This document shows, piece after piece, positions 12,401-23,000 of a stretch of 64,000 bases of DNA (position 1 is the first letter of the stretch; every line of letters starts with the position of its first letter). Below the pieces are notes generated by a model that was given only the letters and a program-made list of their open reading frames with translations, did not search any database and was not told the DNA's origin. The position numbers and the translations under genes are program-made. Source of the stretch: Oryzias latipes (lineage: Eukaryota; Chordata; Actinopteri; Beloniformes; Adrianichthyidae). Where the stretch lies: NCBI RefSeq assembly GCF_002234675.1, contig NC_019879.2:24671855-24735854 (forward strand). The letters are read 5' to 3'.

Positions 12401-15400
12401 CGTGTGGATGTGCTAGACCAGGGGTCGGCAAACTGGACCTCTCAAAGAAAAATTTTGATCAGTTTCCCACTGAGATGAAAGCAGAGAGGGAGCCGCAACA
12501 CTAGGTGTGTTAGAAAAAGGTTTTTGCCGATATCTAGTGATAGTTCATTTGGCCATACTTGTATTGATTCGAAATGCTGTCAGGATATTTATTTCCTAAT
12601 TTATTTTAATTATTTTTATTCTTTATGAGCGTGATGTTTCCTTTGATCTTTTGTCCATTTTCCACAACCTTGAACAGACATTTCCATCTGTCAAACACCC
12701 AGAGTTAAGATGAATGAGATGATGGAAACAAATTCACTTTGATGCAGAGTCCTTTTTATTTTTTGTTTTATTTAAATCCAGTAAACCCAATAAATTATAT
12801 TAATTTTTTGAATGATAACTATTTTTTATTAGTAAGCAGCTGTTAGTTTGTCTGGAATCATAAGCGGTGAGTCTAAGCCCCGCCCCCGCCTCTCTACCTG
12901 TTCGTTGTTTCCCCCACATGGAACCCACCCTCCAGTGTGTTCAACATACGGTCATCATAGGAGCACGGTGACAAGATAGTAGGGGCGCCCTGACACAAAT
13001 TTAATTCATTTTACGCAGAAATGGGTGGTCTTAGTCCAGGGGGATAAAAGGATTATTTGGGGGGGGGGGGGGGGGGGGGGCGCTCATGTGTCCCTACGAT
13101 ATCGCCACTGACTGTCTTTGTAGAAGAACTTTACATCCCATAACAGACTCTGTAGACACACCCACTCCGTGCGTTCACGCTGCTCTCTTCCTCCTGCTTA
13201 CTCGCTCTACCTGACAGTGTTAAAGGCACCATGACAATCTGAGAGCATGATAGTTATTTTACAAAACCCCAGAGAACCGCAGCACAAGGAGGAAAGAGCC
13301 GCATTTTGGAGCGTTTAGCTCTTTCCGCCATCGTATATCTTTGGTAGCGTTGTGTCCACGTCCTTGTCGGGTCTGTGCGCACGCCGCGTACTGTCTGAAC
13401 AACAGCCCCGCCCTCCGTGCACACAAATAGCCAGACAGACCCCTCCTCTTCAGCTAAAATAGCTAAATTAATATAATCATTAATTAACGGAAAATTGACT
13501 GAACTGGTGAGTTCAATATGGCAGATAGCGTTATTTTGTGGGACACACAAAAAAAAGCGACTTCTCCAGTACCGATATCAGAACCGTTGAGATCAGATCT
13601 TAACGATACTGCGGTCTTGAAGAATGTTGCCCCAGGGCTCGTTCAATACCGGGGCTCCGTACCCATCCCTAGAGGGAACGAGATATTCTTTTGTGGGAAC
13701 AAAATATTTATTGTTTTACCGATGTCATTTCATGGGCTCAGTACACCTCGATATCAATAAAGAAATACGCAATTTGAAGCTTAATCTTCTGAACATTTCC
13801 CCTCATCATGAAAGAAATGTTACAAGAACATGTTAAATACACCCAAACCACCATTTTCATTAGAGTAGGAATTTACATTTTATGAGGAGAACGATCAGGT
13901 TCTCCTCCATGTTTGTTTTGGACAAAATAACGAATATATTAGCATATATTTAATATTTTAATATCACATAAAAGTCACACCTGAGTATGTGGCATCCCTG
14001 GCAAAAACATGCAAAAAAAACAACAAACATCACTTTACTCCAAAAAATACGGTATATAGTCTTTTAAGGTTTGGGCAGTGATTGACTTTGTCTGCTTCTT
14101 TTTTAACGATGATCCTAAGTTTGTTGTTTTTGCTTTTCAACAGAAAAAGAACACAGCCTTCTCCTCTAAGTACACCAAAAAGGCCCAGAGTGAATCTCCC
14201 ACACAGGATCTCTGGAACATTGGCAGAAAGGGACACACGCTCTCCATCTGTGCCCCCTCATATGGAGGATTTAGACGACACCACCACCATTAACTACATT
14301 TCCATTTTGGAGTCTAGTAGCACTCCAATGCCAGCAAAGCCTGTTGATGATGTAACCAAAGTGCAAAAGGAGCAGACAGAAGAGGGCGTAAATGGTGTCA
14401 GCATGCTGTTGGATTGCACTGACGACGCTGCCGTGGAGTCCCCCTCGGAAAAAAACACTGCAGAAACGGGACGTCCCACAGTCACCGTCAGTGGGACGGA
14501 GGAGAGCCAAAGTCTAGCTGAAGGGAATCAAACTGTTGAATCAAACAGAGAGACACATGTTGAGAAGAGTACTACTGAGGTACAGAAGCAGCAGGATGAT
14601 CTGTTGGAGCTTCTCCAAGACGCCATCCAGGAGAGAGACGGCTTCAAAGAGGAGCTGCAGAAAGTCACCTGCCAGCTGCAGGAAATGCAAAAAAAACTGT
14701 CTGAGGCGAGCCAGAAGACGAGCTCCAAGCAGTCATTCCAGGCGGAGAAAAGTGAAGAAAGGGACTACAAGGCTTTGTTTGAGAGGGTCAAGCAGAAAGT
14801 GCAGGATCTGATGAAAGATAAACAGGCTTTAATAGCAGCTGCAAGAAGAGAAACTAAGCTTAGTGCTGAAGAAAAAGACATTGATGAGATTTCACTTCAA
14901 GTTGGATGTTTGGTGCAGGAGCTGGATAAAAGAAACCAGGAGCTGGACGAGCTCCGTTTACAGGTGGGTAACTCAGTTTCTAATGTTCACATGTCTTGAT
15001 AAAACATTTCTTACTTGAACACTAACATAGACTGACTCTGAAAGGCTGCAGTTGTTTTAGTATCAATTGATTGTAAAACTAAAGGGTGGGATGAGGGTCA
15101 GAACCATCAAGTCCAAGCCCGTGGAACTTGATCAGAGGAAGGTAGTTTGTCTTCTCCAGGTGGGTAGAGAACTCCCGCCCCTGGTGGAAGAGTTTAAGTA
15201 TCTCGGGTTCGTGAGAGAGGGAAGATCGGAGCGTGATATTGACCGGTGGATTGGAGCTGCGTCTGCTGTTATGCCGTCACTGCACCAGTTCGTTGTGGTG
15301 AATAGAGAGCTGAGCCAGTTGGCGTCTAGCTGCCAGGGCTTGGAAAACGTTAAAACCATAAGTGTCACAGTGATGAATAAAAAGCAAATGAAATGTAAAC

Positions 15401-15813
15401 GATAATATTATTGATTTAAGCAGCTCATTTCGTATTTTGGTTTCATCAACATGCTCTAAACCTGTTACTGTTCTCCATTGGTGTTCACCATCAGCTCAAC
15501 AGCCTGGAAGAGGAAAGATTAAGGCTGGCTGCTGAGTGTGCAGAGAAACCAGGAGGATCAGCAGAACCTGATGAAGCCAGGAGGAGGTTTGTCTGTTGAT
15601 AAATCATTCTACTATATTGAGAGTTAAATGACTAACAATCACCTCTAAAACTGTTTTTTGTTTTGTCCCTTTAGTTTGATTGAACTGCGTCAAAACGTCG
15701 GGCGGCTTCTTGTCTCCTCCATGCCGGCTCTTGAATTGGATCAAGTGAATTATGAATGTAACGTCATCGATGAAATCCTGGAGCAATACCTGTCCGGCAT
15801 AGATTCCAACTGA
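3440..15813 (+). CDS. morc3: MORC3-like gene, copy 1, exons 10-19 (5' part lies left of the window)
   Basis: MORC3 is a nuclear GHKL-ATPase whose CW zinc finger reads methylated histone H3K4. Exons seen, numbered after copy 2: 3440-3547, 3617-3745 (CW domain, with four Cys and the conserved Trp residues), 6670-6744, 6824-6863, 6976-7086 (basic coiled coil), 8800-8899, 8971-9046, 14144-14963 (a PKRPRV-type nuclear signal, a DYISILE-like SUMO-interacting motif, then coiled coil), 15495-15586 and 15675-15813 (C-terminal domain, stop TGA at 15811). All junctions have GT and AG ends and phases agree. With the 1118 nt of copy 2 exons 1-9 added, the protein would be about 935 aa, near the family's usual length. 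ATPase exons are outside the window. It is the only copy here with an intact 3' end. Exon 17 lacks a segment present in copy 2. Family assignment is firm; a or b paralogue status is not resolved. Confidence 0.93.
4730..5116 (+). pseudogene. hAT transposase C-terminal remnant
   Basis: The conserved hAT dimerisation-region pattern is visible ([16 protein letters not shown] followed by SYLRS and SQE). A TGA at 5012-5014 interrupts it, and the same frame continues to a TAG at 5114-5116. No N-terminal part is present. It lies in copy 1 intron 11 and is not present in the matching copy 2 intron. Confidence 0.75.
5130..6352 (+). pseudogene. LINE (non-LTR retrotransposon) remnant with endonuclease and reverse transcriptase
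   Basis: At 5338-5640 an endonuclease-like frame is readable ([10 protein letters not shown], then [11 protein letters not shown]). From about 5640 the sequence jumps to reverse transcriptase: a GCPLSPVLF block and FADDVVLL with the catalytic Asp pair near 6220. Several frame changes and a large internal deletion separate the parts. It lies in copy 1 intron 11. Another piece of what looks like the same family is at 15067-15345. Confidence 0.8.
7190..7700 (+). pseudogene. RTE-like LINE remnant in copy 1 intron 14
   Basis: Short stretches match a common fish non-LTR element, including the FADDTVI catalytic block at about 7303-7330 and a KVSSSKT-like block. The same remnant is in the same intron of copy 2 (42660-44130), so the insertion predates their duplication. 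It is badly decayed. Confidence 0.6.
8110..8430 (-). repeat. Common fish SINE-like repeat, copy 1 intron 14
   Basis: Read on the minus strand, the block contains the familiar fish motif of GTGTGGAGTTTGCATGTTC followed by CCTCCCACTGTCC further on. It has no coding capacity. The copy 2 partner intron lacks it at the matching place. Confidence 0.5.
9061..10598. mobile_element. CACTG-ended DNA element in copy 1 intron 16
   Basis: Ends CACTGCAAAAA and TTTATTACAGTG are flanked by TA on each side. The interior is AT-rich with many AACTTAAGTT-like short inverted motifs and no long frame. Copy 2 has the uninterrupted flank at about 45891. It is a non-autonomous element of uncertain superfamily. Confidence 0.6.
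11186..11594. mobile_element. Solo LTR (409 bp) in copy 1 intron 16
   Basis: It begins TGTTACTGCAG and ends AACTGTGACA (TG...CA ends), flanked by the exact 5-bp duplication ACTTC at 11181-11185 and 11595-11599. The matching copy 2 sequence at 46394-46398 has a single ACTTC and no insertion. No internal retroelement region is present, so it is a solo LTR of an unassigned family. Orientation is unclear. Confidence 0.75.
12169..13671. mobile_element. hAT-like non-autonomous element in copy 1 intron 16
   Basis: Ends TAGGGACCGGTA and TACCCATCCCTA are flanked by 8-bp repeats GTGGGAAC (12161-12168) and GAGGGAAC (13672-13679). It holds part of the MITE family seen at 574 and 39337 (about 12500-12620) and a poly-G run at 13059-13080. 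No transposase is visible. Confidence 0.65.
13680..14143. other. Remaining intron 16 of copy 1, no recognised feature
   Basis: This is AT-rich intronic sequence. The last part before exon 17 (from about 13980) is conserved with copy 2 (53810-53996). I see nothing else in it. Confidence 0.5.
15067..15345 (+). pseudogene. LINE reverse-transcriptase tail fragment in copy 1 intron 17
   Basis: A readable frame shows a VEEFKYLG block followed by [12 protein letters not shown], typical of the region downstream of the RT catalytic core in a common fish LINE. It appears to continue from where the 5130-6352 remnant stops. The matching intron in copy 2 has been deleted. Confidence 0.65.
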
Positions 15814-15825
15814 TGCCCCCCCCAA

Positions 15826-15831
15826 AATAAA
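15826..15831 (+). terminator. Polyadenylation signal AATAAA, copy 1
   Basis: The hexamer lies 13 nt past the stop codon of MORC3 copy 1, in a segment conserved with copy 2. It implies a very short 3' UTR, unless a later signal (AATAAA-like sequence near 16068) is used. Confidence 0.6.
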
Positions 15832-15839
15832 GACATATT

Positions 15840-16655
15840 TTACAGATGAAAAAGGTGGAACGCTCATCATGATGGTCCTGCATAAACCTGGACTGATGAA
15901 AATGTCCCTTTCAATCACAAAAACAATCCTTTGGGTCTGGGAAGAACTTTCTTAAAAACGCTTGTAAAGCCATTTCTTTCTTTTCAGTGTTAATACTGTC
16001 TGTTATTTTTCACTCATTTCAAACCCTGTTTAATGTTTTCTTTTTTATACTCAAGCAAAAAAAATACAAATAAAAGAACTGCATATGTTTTTAAACTGTT
16101 TTATTACATTTATTGTTATTATATATTTGCTTTGCTTCTCACTCCTATATAGATCATGAGATGAATTCTTGTGTGACCATCTATGGTAGTATGGATGCTC
16201 GAACTGTTTTGTTGTAAGAGTTTTCTTTCCCGGAAGCAAATTCAGACACAGTGACATTTCACACGCAGGAGTGCGACACCAGCTTTAAACTGTTGTTTTT
16301 AAGATGCTGTGTAGACGTTTTTTTCTCTTTTGCAGCTGTGTGATTTTCTGCTCTTTTCAATCCTTTAGAGCTGCCAAAGAAATTGTAATCTATGGGCCGC
16401 CCTAAATTCAATAAATGCGGAAGGCAGACATTTGGGAACTCAGAGCTGATTTGGAGATTTGCATGAGTAAATGTTCTGTCTGTCTCTCCTCAAGAAAGGC
16501 ATCTAGTGAGTCTGTGTCCTTCCTTTCTTCATGCATATATTTGGGAAATGTTGGTTTATCTCTAAATTCAACAATATGAAAAACCCAATAATTGAAACAT
16601 TATTTGCAAAAGCTATTTTTTTGTGATTAATATACACACAAGTACTGGTACACAC
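15840..16655. other. 3' flank of MORC3 copy 1, no gene
   Basis: AT-rich sequence; its first 250 or so bases match the copy 2 3' flank from 55027. No coding or RNA gene was recognised. Confidence 0.5.
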
Positions 16656-16657
16656 AT

Positions 16658-17230
16658 ACAGTGCACAGCATAAATGAGTACACTCCACTACATTTATCAG
16701 AAAACCTTTACTGTCCCTTCAAAATCAAGATTTTCTGTGAAATACTAGGCTACAAAATACACCTACAAAGGTGCGCCATTGATTGCAAACAAAATATGTT
16801 CATTTGTGCACACAAGTGATTTTTCTAGCAAATTAATTTAAGCCCATGTGGCAAAAAGGAGTACACCCCAGTCCTAGTCTTAGGAGGAAAGCCGAACTTA
16901 AGACCACAACATTCTAATTAACAGGCATTCAACCACAAGTGAGTTTAGTGATTCATTTAAGAGGTGTCCAGCACACAGATGACTAGAAAAGGGCATTTCT
17001 TAACAAAGAAAAGCCCCTCCCATTTCATGCTGTCAGTAATGGCTCTCCATGGAAAAGAAATGTCACAAAATCGGAGAAGGGAAATCATTTCTTTGCAGAA
17101 AAAAGGTGAGGGGTACAAGAAGTTTAGCTAAGCTTTACATGTCAGTCAAAACACTATCACAAAAGTAATCCAAAAATTTAAGAAAGATGGAAGTGCAACC
17201 ATCTAACAGAGACATTCATGGGAGCTAACA
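16658..17230 (+). mobile_element. Tc1/mariner-like element, 5' part, right-truncated
   Basis: It begins with the TIR TACAGTGCACAGCATAAATG. The inner sequence resembles a Tc1-type transposase N-terminal region with many disruptions, and the element ends abruptly near 17230. A relative sits in the same place downstream of copy 2 (55436), so the insertion predates that duplication. Confidence 0.65.
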
Positions 17231-17370
17231 ATGAGTTTTATTGCTAGAGGAGACAAGCCCGCTTGGAAAGCCTGGCGGACAGTGGCGGACTGCGACGCCA
17301 TCTTGGTGAGGTCGTCGGCGCCCACATGACAATGCTTTCTATATGCCTTTGGTGGCATCTAAGTATCATT

Positions 17371-17408
<38 letters not shown>

Positions 17409-17990
17409 AAATATAAACATAATATGTTGTTATTAAACATCACCACAGGAGCGTCTTCTGATGAGAAGGAAAAAATCACCACGCAAGTTCACTTGAGTGA
17501 CCGTTTCCCGTGACGCTATACGTCTAAGGGGCCGTTCGAATGGCTGAAAGCGAGCACGCCTGCTTTACTGATGAGTTTGATTGACAGATTCATTAGCCAA
17601 TGTTAACATTAGTTGACCTGCAGTGTGAAGAGAGTCGCAATATTCACTGCAGAGAAATCTCTCACAAATGTGGGGAGTGGGAGCGGGTTTGTGAATGCAC
17701 ATTCTAAAATTCGCACAATCTGTGAGTTCAAATTACAAGTGTACCTAAAAATCATGTTTGTGAAGCATCTGTTGTGCATTTCTGAAAAATGTATTGTGTA
17801 TTTCTGAAAAATATATTGTGATTTTGTGAAACACAGCATGCACATTTGTGAGAAACACTTATTGTGCATGTGTGAAACAGAACGTGTGGATTTCCAAATT
17901 TTATAATGCACGTTTGAGTAAAATTACAGTTGTGAATCAGAGCGTGTGTATTTGTAAAACAAGTTGTGTGCATTTCTGATTATTGAGACT
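17231..17990. repeat. Low-complexity stretch with (TA)n and degenerate TGTGCATTTCTGA-type repeats
   Basis: A (TA)n run occupies 17375-17402. From about 17690 to 17980 a loosely repeated unit of 25-35 bp (TTGTGCATTTCTGAAAAAT-like) recurs several times with much divergence. No gene is visible. Confidence 0.45.
17375..17402 (+). repeat. (TA)n microsatellite
   Basis: Uninterrupted TA dinucleotides. Confidence 0.95.
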
Positions 17991-17994
17991 GAAT

Positions 17995-18293
17995 TAATTA
18001 TATAGTGTGGACTTCAGGGTGTGTGTGAATCCCCATGTTTCTACAAAATGATTTAACTCTTTTGATCCGTAGCATGGTCCGTTGTCATTGTCACTTATGA
18101 CAATCTCTGGAATGCCGTGTCTTCCCATTGCTGCTTTGAGTGTACAACTGTAAAGTCTTTCTAGCTCAAAATACCTGCTTAGGTAGTCCACTATGACAAT
18201 GTAGTCTCTTGAGTTCCACCTAAACAGGTCAGTCCCTAGCACTTGCCATGGTCTTTGAGGAATAGCATGTGATAGTAAAGGTTCTCTGGACAC
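17995..18293 (-). pseudogene. LTR-retrotransposon integrase core fragment
   Basis: On the minus strand it shows an integrase core pattern: GTDLF with the first catalytic Asp, a DYIVIVDYLSRY block, and ISDNDNGP around the second Asp. It differs in sequence from the integrase of the gypsy element at 18503-25866. It ends before the catalytic Glu. Confidence 0.75.
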
Positions 18294-18502
18294 ATGGATT
18301 AACTGATAACATTTTTACATTCAGTGTTTTTCATGTTCCTTTCTTACGACGGAGTTTTAGGGCCACGGTGAGGAAAAAAAATTCTGGCCAACATGACGAG
18401 ATTAAAGTCGTCATGTCGACTTTAATCTCGTCATGACGAGAAAAAACTCGACACAAAGTTTCGAGAAAAAACTCGTCGTGTCGACATAAAAGTTGAAATA
18501 AA

Positions 18503-19467
18503 TGTGACCGAACGCCCTCTTACATTTGTTAACCCAAATGGAGACTGGATTTGATAGGTTAAAAACATATAATTTATTAAAAACTTGACACAGATTCCAT
18601 AAAAGAGAAAGTTAAAATGGACTCAGACAGTTGGACCGCACTCCAACACTGCATGAGGGCGGCTGCCTCCAAGATCGCCTCAGCCCCACTGCACTGGCGG
18701 GTAGCCACAAACACCACCAAGGGAGATACCTGATCCAACTCCCACCAGGAGTACCTGCTCAGGGTCCAAATACACACAAAAACACACCACAACCCAAACA
18801 GTGATTAAAAGAAAATACAAAACAGAAGAGGTGCACCTGAGCAGGTCACCACTAATTTATGGGCTGAAAACAGGGGGGTCCCCCTTACACAATACCATAT
18901 ATGGCACCCACCAGCTACCATAAGGATAAAAGGAGGAGGCAGCTACCCTCAGCCAGGTCCAGACACCAAGATACTAAAAATGAGCACAACAGTTTAAAAA
19001 AAATGGATAAAAGCAAGGGTGTCAAGCTTGATTAAAACATTAAAAACAATGACTAAAAACACTAAGCAAAACAGCAGTGGCAACTCTGCTGGAAAAAGAA
19101 AAATAAGTTAGTTCTCCCCTGGGACAAACACATGCTTTACAAACCCTTATATTACCTCTCATGCCCCAGGGTCAGAACTCATGCCACCACCTGTTAATAT
19201 AAATAGAATTTAAAATGTTGCAAACTCAAATGCTAAAAACTTTAGTAAAAGGACTCAAATGATTAAAAGCTTTAGTAAAAACGGTCCACATGTCAAGCTC
19301 ACCTACCAAGGCCAAACCAGGAAACCAGCATCTAGATTGAACTCCCACTGCTGCTATTTATCAGCCTTGTGAGCCAATCACAGCTCAACAGACAGGTGCT
19401 GGCCATGAATGCTAAACTATGGAACACCATGAGGGACAAACCACCACCCACAGCTCTGTCTGTCACA
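18503..19467 (-). repeat. Gypsy LTR (3' LTR in element orientation)
   Basis: It is 965 bp with TGTGA...TCACA ends. Compared by eye with the other LTR it differs by two substitutions near 18611 and one base in a poly-A run near 19000. Confidence 0.95.
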
Positions 19468-19472
19468 TTTTA

Positions 19473-19485
19473 CCCCCCCTTTTTT
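19473..19485 (-). other. Gypsy polypurine tract
   Basis: On the minus strand the run AAAAAAGGGGGGG lies five bases before the 3' LTR, where plus-strand priming is expected. Confidence 0.75.
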
Positions 19486-19532
19486 GTATCCGTGCCCCAC
19501 GGATACAAAAACAAAAAAACAAATCTACCTAC

Positions 19533-22500
19533 TCAACACCATGGTCGAAAATAGGCAGTAATGCAACCCTCTAGCTCAGCTACCTGGGAGTTCGTAGCCC
19601 CATCTGCCTGATTTAACACTGATGCTGGGAGGTGATGCAGGTTTCTATGTCGTCCTGCTGTGGCGCGTGTAGACCTCCTCGGACCTTCTGCATCAGACCC
19701 AGGGGGTAACACAGGAGCTTGGAAAGGTTCTGTAGCAGGGACGCACTCTTCCTGAGGTGTAACATTGTCCACAAGGTCACCTTGAAGGAGGGTTTGTGCA
19801 TAGAATGGTTCAGGTTGGCCACCTCTGGGGTCAAGCATGACCCATGCACCCTGGTCATCCTCCTCACCACCCGACTGCATTCCGGTTACCTGAGGCACTT
19901 CCTGCATGTGAGGCAGCTCTGAGGCCCGATCCACATTGGCTGCCTTCATCATGGTTCGGTGGACTTGACGAATCCTACCCAGATCTTGAACGGGTGCAAC
20001 TGAGTATACAACTCCATCTGGTTTAGGGGCCTGTATTACCTTATGTAAAACAGGACTCCAGGCATCTTGAATCCTGGTGCGACCGCGCATGGTGCAGTTT
20101 TTCAGGTACACTAGCTGCCCCTCTGCCAATGGATCACAGAGGGTTTGGCGGTCATGCCGGTCTTTGCGTTTTAGGGCAGCTGCCTGTAGACGTTCCCTGG
20201 CGCCATGGAAGGCCACTGCAAGGCGGCGCTGATGTTCTCGCACCCAGTCAGTCACTTGCCCCCGTTCTGGCTCTTCAATCCTGCCCAGAAGGAAATCGAC
20301 CGGCAGTTGAGGTTCTTGGCCAAACATCAAGTAGTACGGTGACTCACTTGTTGACTGATGAGTAGTGGTATTGTAACAGAACACCAATTGAGGCAGGTAT
20401 TCTGGCCAGTGTCTTTTCCTCTCTGCTGGCAGTGACCGCAACAGGTCATGCATTGTCCGATTGAACCGCTCACACTGCCCATTTCCCTGGGGGTGGTATG
20501 GTGTAGTCCGGGATTTCTGCACTCCGTACAGGTTACACAGCTGACCGACAACAGCATTTTCAAAGCTGCGTCCTTGGTCGGAGTGGAGGCGAGCGGGAAC
20601 ACCAAAACGGAAGAACCACTCCCGAACAAGGGCGCTGGCCACCGTTGCGGCTTTCTGGTCTCTGGTAGGCACCGCCTGTGTGAATTTAGAAAACACATCC
20701 GTCATTATCAAGACATGCTCTCTCCCGTCAGTAGCTGGCTCCAGAAGGGTAAAGTCCACTGCTAATATTTGGTTTGGGCGGGAAGCCAACAAATGCCCCA
20801 TGGGTGCACTGAGTTTGGGCTGAGAGGTCTTTGCCAGGATACATCGTGTACAGTCTTTGCACCATTGTTTAACGTCATCGCTCATTCCTGGCCAATAACA
20901 TCTCTGCCTTACTAGCTCAGTGGTACGTTCAATCCCCTGGTGGCCATGGTCATCGTGCAGCTGCTGCAGGACTTCTTCTTTGAGGCACATAGGCAACAGC
21001 AGTTGTAGGATCTCCTCCCCTCCATCTGGCCGCTGTACCTTTCGAAAGATCAAACCATCCTTACTTGTGACCTTGTCCCACTGCCGTAACAGTACTCGAA
21101 CCGGTCCTGACAGTTTGTCCCGAGCACTGGAACTTGGGGCTTTCTGTGCCTTCCAGAAGTGAAGAAAGGCACCAATAGTGGGGTCTGCTTCCTGTAACAA
21201 TTTGAGATCATTTAGAGTATATGAGGGAAAAGCAGAGACGGCATACTGGGTAAACTGCGGTTCCTGTCGAACAGCTTGATGTATAGCAACCGGGATGGCT
21301 ACTCCTTCCAACATTGACTCAGTGTTCATCCTTGTCATTGCTGTGGGTGGCTGCCTGGACAATGCATCTGCATTTGTATTAGCCCGCCCTGGTCGATATC
21401 TTACATCATAGTTGAATGCCGACAGCTCGGCCACCCAACGATGCTCAGTTGCCCCCAGCTTGGCTGTCTCCAAATGACTTAATGGATTGTTATCAGTCCA
21501 CACGGTGCAATGTTGGCCCCACAAATACTCCCGAAACTTTTCAGTCATAGCCCACTTCATTCCGAGAAACTCTAGTTTCATGGAACTATAGTTTTTCTCT
21601 GCTGGGCTGAGGCTTCGACTGGCATAGGCGATGGGTCTAACCCTGCCATCCTGCTCTTGAGACAAAACTGCTCCAAGGCCTGCATGGCTTGCATCCACTT
21701 CCAAAATAAACGGGAGGTTAAAATTGGCAAATGCCAGAGTGGGTGAACTCACCAGTCTCCTCCTAAGCTCATTGAAAGCTGCCTCACATGCATTGCTCCA
21801 GTGGCTCTCCAGGGGTGGTTCTTTTCCTTTTCTGCCTGCCAATTCAGCAACCAGGCGATGTAATGGCGCAGCCAGCTTTGAAAACCCCTCCACGAACCGC
21901 CTGTAATAACTGGCAAATCCAAGGAAGGACCGAAGCTCAGAGACAGTTGTGGGGTGTGGCCAATTGGCCACAGCTGATACCTTGGATGGGTCCGTAGATA
22001 CCCCTTCACGGGAGACCAGATGGCCAAGGTAATTGACCTCCTTCCTGAAAAAGCAACACTTTTCCAGCTTAACTTTTAGTCCTTCTCTGTGCAGTCGACC
22101 CAGCACCCGATCCAGACGATTTAGGTGGTCCTCTACACTGGAAGAGAACACAATAATATCATCCAGATATAGTAGGAGGGATTGACAATGTTCTGCCCCA
22201 AACATCCTCTCCATCAACCGCTGAAAAGTAGCTGGTGCGTTGCACAAACCAAAGGGCATCCGGTTGAACTCAAATAGCCCAAATGGTGTGCAGAAAGCAG
22301 TCTTCGGGCGATCTCTCTCATTCACCGACACTTGGTTATAGCCGCTAGCCAGGTCGAGCGTGGAAAACCATTTGGCCCCACAAAGGGCATCCAAAGACTC
22401 CTCAATGCGGGGAAGAGGGAAGGCATCTTTCCTAGTCTTGCGGTTAAGCTGCCGGTAATCGACGCACATTCGGAGGGAACCATCCTTTCGCACCAGGACA

Positions 22501-23000
22501 ATAGGAGAGGCATAGGGGCTACTACTTTCCCTGATAACCTGACTATCCAACAGCTGTCTCAAGTGGGCCTTCACCGCCTCATAATCAGAGGGGGGCAACC
22601 GCCTATACCGCTGTCTAACAGGCTTGTCATCGAGCAGAGGGATTTCATGTGAAATCAGGTTAGTACAGCCAAGATCACTTTCAGACGCAGAGAAAACTGA
22701 CTCATGCCTCAACAGAAATGTCCTCACTTGTTCCTGTTCGGTCTCCGATAGCTCAGACAGATCAATGTTCTGTAACTGTTGGCCAACACTACTAACGTGA
22801 CCCTCGTGGACCTTGATAGAGGCTGTAACCCCAGACTCCTCTGGAATCTCACAAATCCCTGAAGGGAGCCCTTGAACTGTGGCTTGGACCAGATTACCCA
22901 CAATGCTGCGGGGGTACAGTTTTGTCTGCGTGAGTGCTACATTCACAACTGGAATGAAGGCTGTGCCATTCTCTACACGGACCAAACAAGGTGAAACCAA
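19533..23000 (-). CDS. pol: Gypsy pol: reverse transcriptase, RNase H, integrase
   Basis: The open frame is 1155 aa. Reverse transcriptase: catalytic Asp in STLDLASGY (about residue 216) and YLDD at 278-281. RNase H: FILEVDASHAG (Asp436) and TDNNPL (Asp503). Integrase: HHCC zinc finger around 682-720, then catalytic Asp749, Asp808 and Glu844, with the Asp-35-Glu spacing kept. No chromodomain is recognised at the C-terminus. All catalytic residues checked are present. The frame opens at about 23018, just after stops, and overlaps the end of the protease frame, so this part is cut off from gag and protease by a frame change. Confidence 0.93.
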   Translation of the reverse strand: MVSPCLVRVENGTAFIPVVNVALTQTKLYPRSIVGNLVQATVQGLPSGICEIPEESGVTASIKVHEGHVSSVGQQLQNIDLSELSETEQEQVRTFLLRHESVFSASESDLGCTNLISHEIPLLDDKPVRQRYRRLPPSDYEAVKAHLRQLLDSQVIRESSSPYASPIVLVRKDGSLRMCVDYRQLNRKTRKDAFPLPRIEESLDALCGAKWFSTLDLASGYNQVSVNERDRPKTAFCTPFGLFEFNRMPFGLCNAPATFQRLMERMFGAEHCQSLLLYLDDIIVFSSSVEDHLNRLDRVLGRLHREGLKVKLEKCCFFRKEVNYLGHLVSREGVSTDPSKVSAVANWPHPTTVSELRSFLGFASYYRRFVEGFSKLAAPLHRLVAELAGRKGKEPPLESHWSNACEAAFNELRRRLVSSPTLAFANFNLPFILEVDASHAGLGAVLSQEQDGRVRPIAYASRSLSPAEKNYSSMKLEFLGMKWAMTEKFREYLWGQHCTVWTDNNPLSHLETAKLGATEHRWVAELSAFNYDVRYRPGRANTNADALSRQPPTAMTRMNTESMLEGVAIPVAIHQAVRQEPQFTQYAVSAFPSYTLNDLKLLQEADPTIGAFLHFWKAQKAPSSSARDKLSGPVRVLLRQWDKVTSKDGLIFRKVQRPDGGEEILQLLLPMCLKEEVLQQLHDDHGHQGIERTTELVRQRCYWPGMSDDVKQWCKDCTRCILAKTSQPKLSAPMGHLLASRPNQILAVDFTLLEPATDGREHVLIMTDVFSKFTQAVPTRDQKAATVASALVREWFFRFGVPARLHSDQGRSFENAVVGQLCNLYGVQKSRTTPYHPQGNGQCERFNRTMHDLLRSLPAERKRHWPEYLPQLVFCYNTTTHQSTSESPYYLMFGQEPQLPVDFLLGRIEEPERGQVTDWVREHQRRLAVAFHGARERLQAAALKRKDRHDRQTLCDPLAEGQLVYLKNCTMRGRTRIQDAWSPVLHKVIQAPKPDGVVYSVAPVQDLGRIRQVHRTMMKAANVDRASELPHMQEVPQVTGMQSGGEEDDQGAWVMLDPRGGQPEPFYAQTLLQGDLVDNVTPQEECVPATEPFQAPVLPPGSDAEGPRRSTRATAGRHRNLHHLPASVLNQADGATNSQVAELEGCITAYFRPWC

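Noticed and set aside
17690..17980. Repeated TTGTGCATTTCTGA units as a CRISPR-like array
   Set aside because: The units are degenerate with irregular spacing and no spacers, in a vertebrate genome. Simple decayed tandem repeats.
17994..18293. Integrase fragment as part of the 18503-25866 gypsy element
   Set aside because: It lies outside the LTR and has a different integrase sequence, so it belongs to an older, separate element.
18577..18792. Minus-strand frame MWCVFV... repeated at 24977-25192
   Set aside because: It lies inside both gypsy LTRs and is duplicated only because the LTR is. No family motif is visible.
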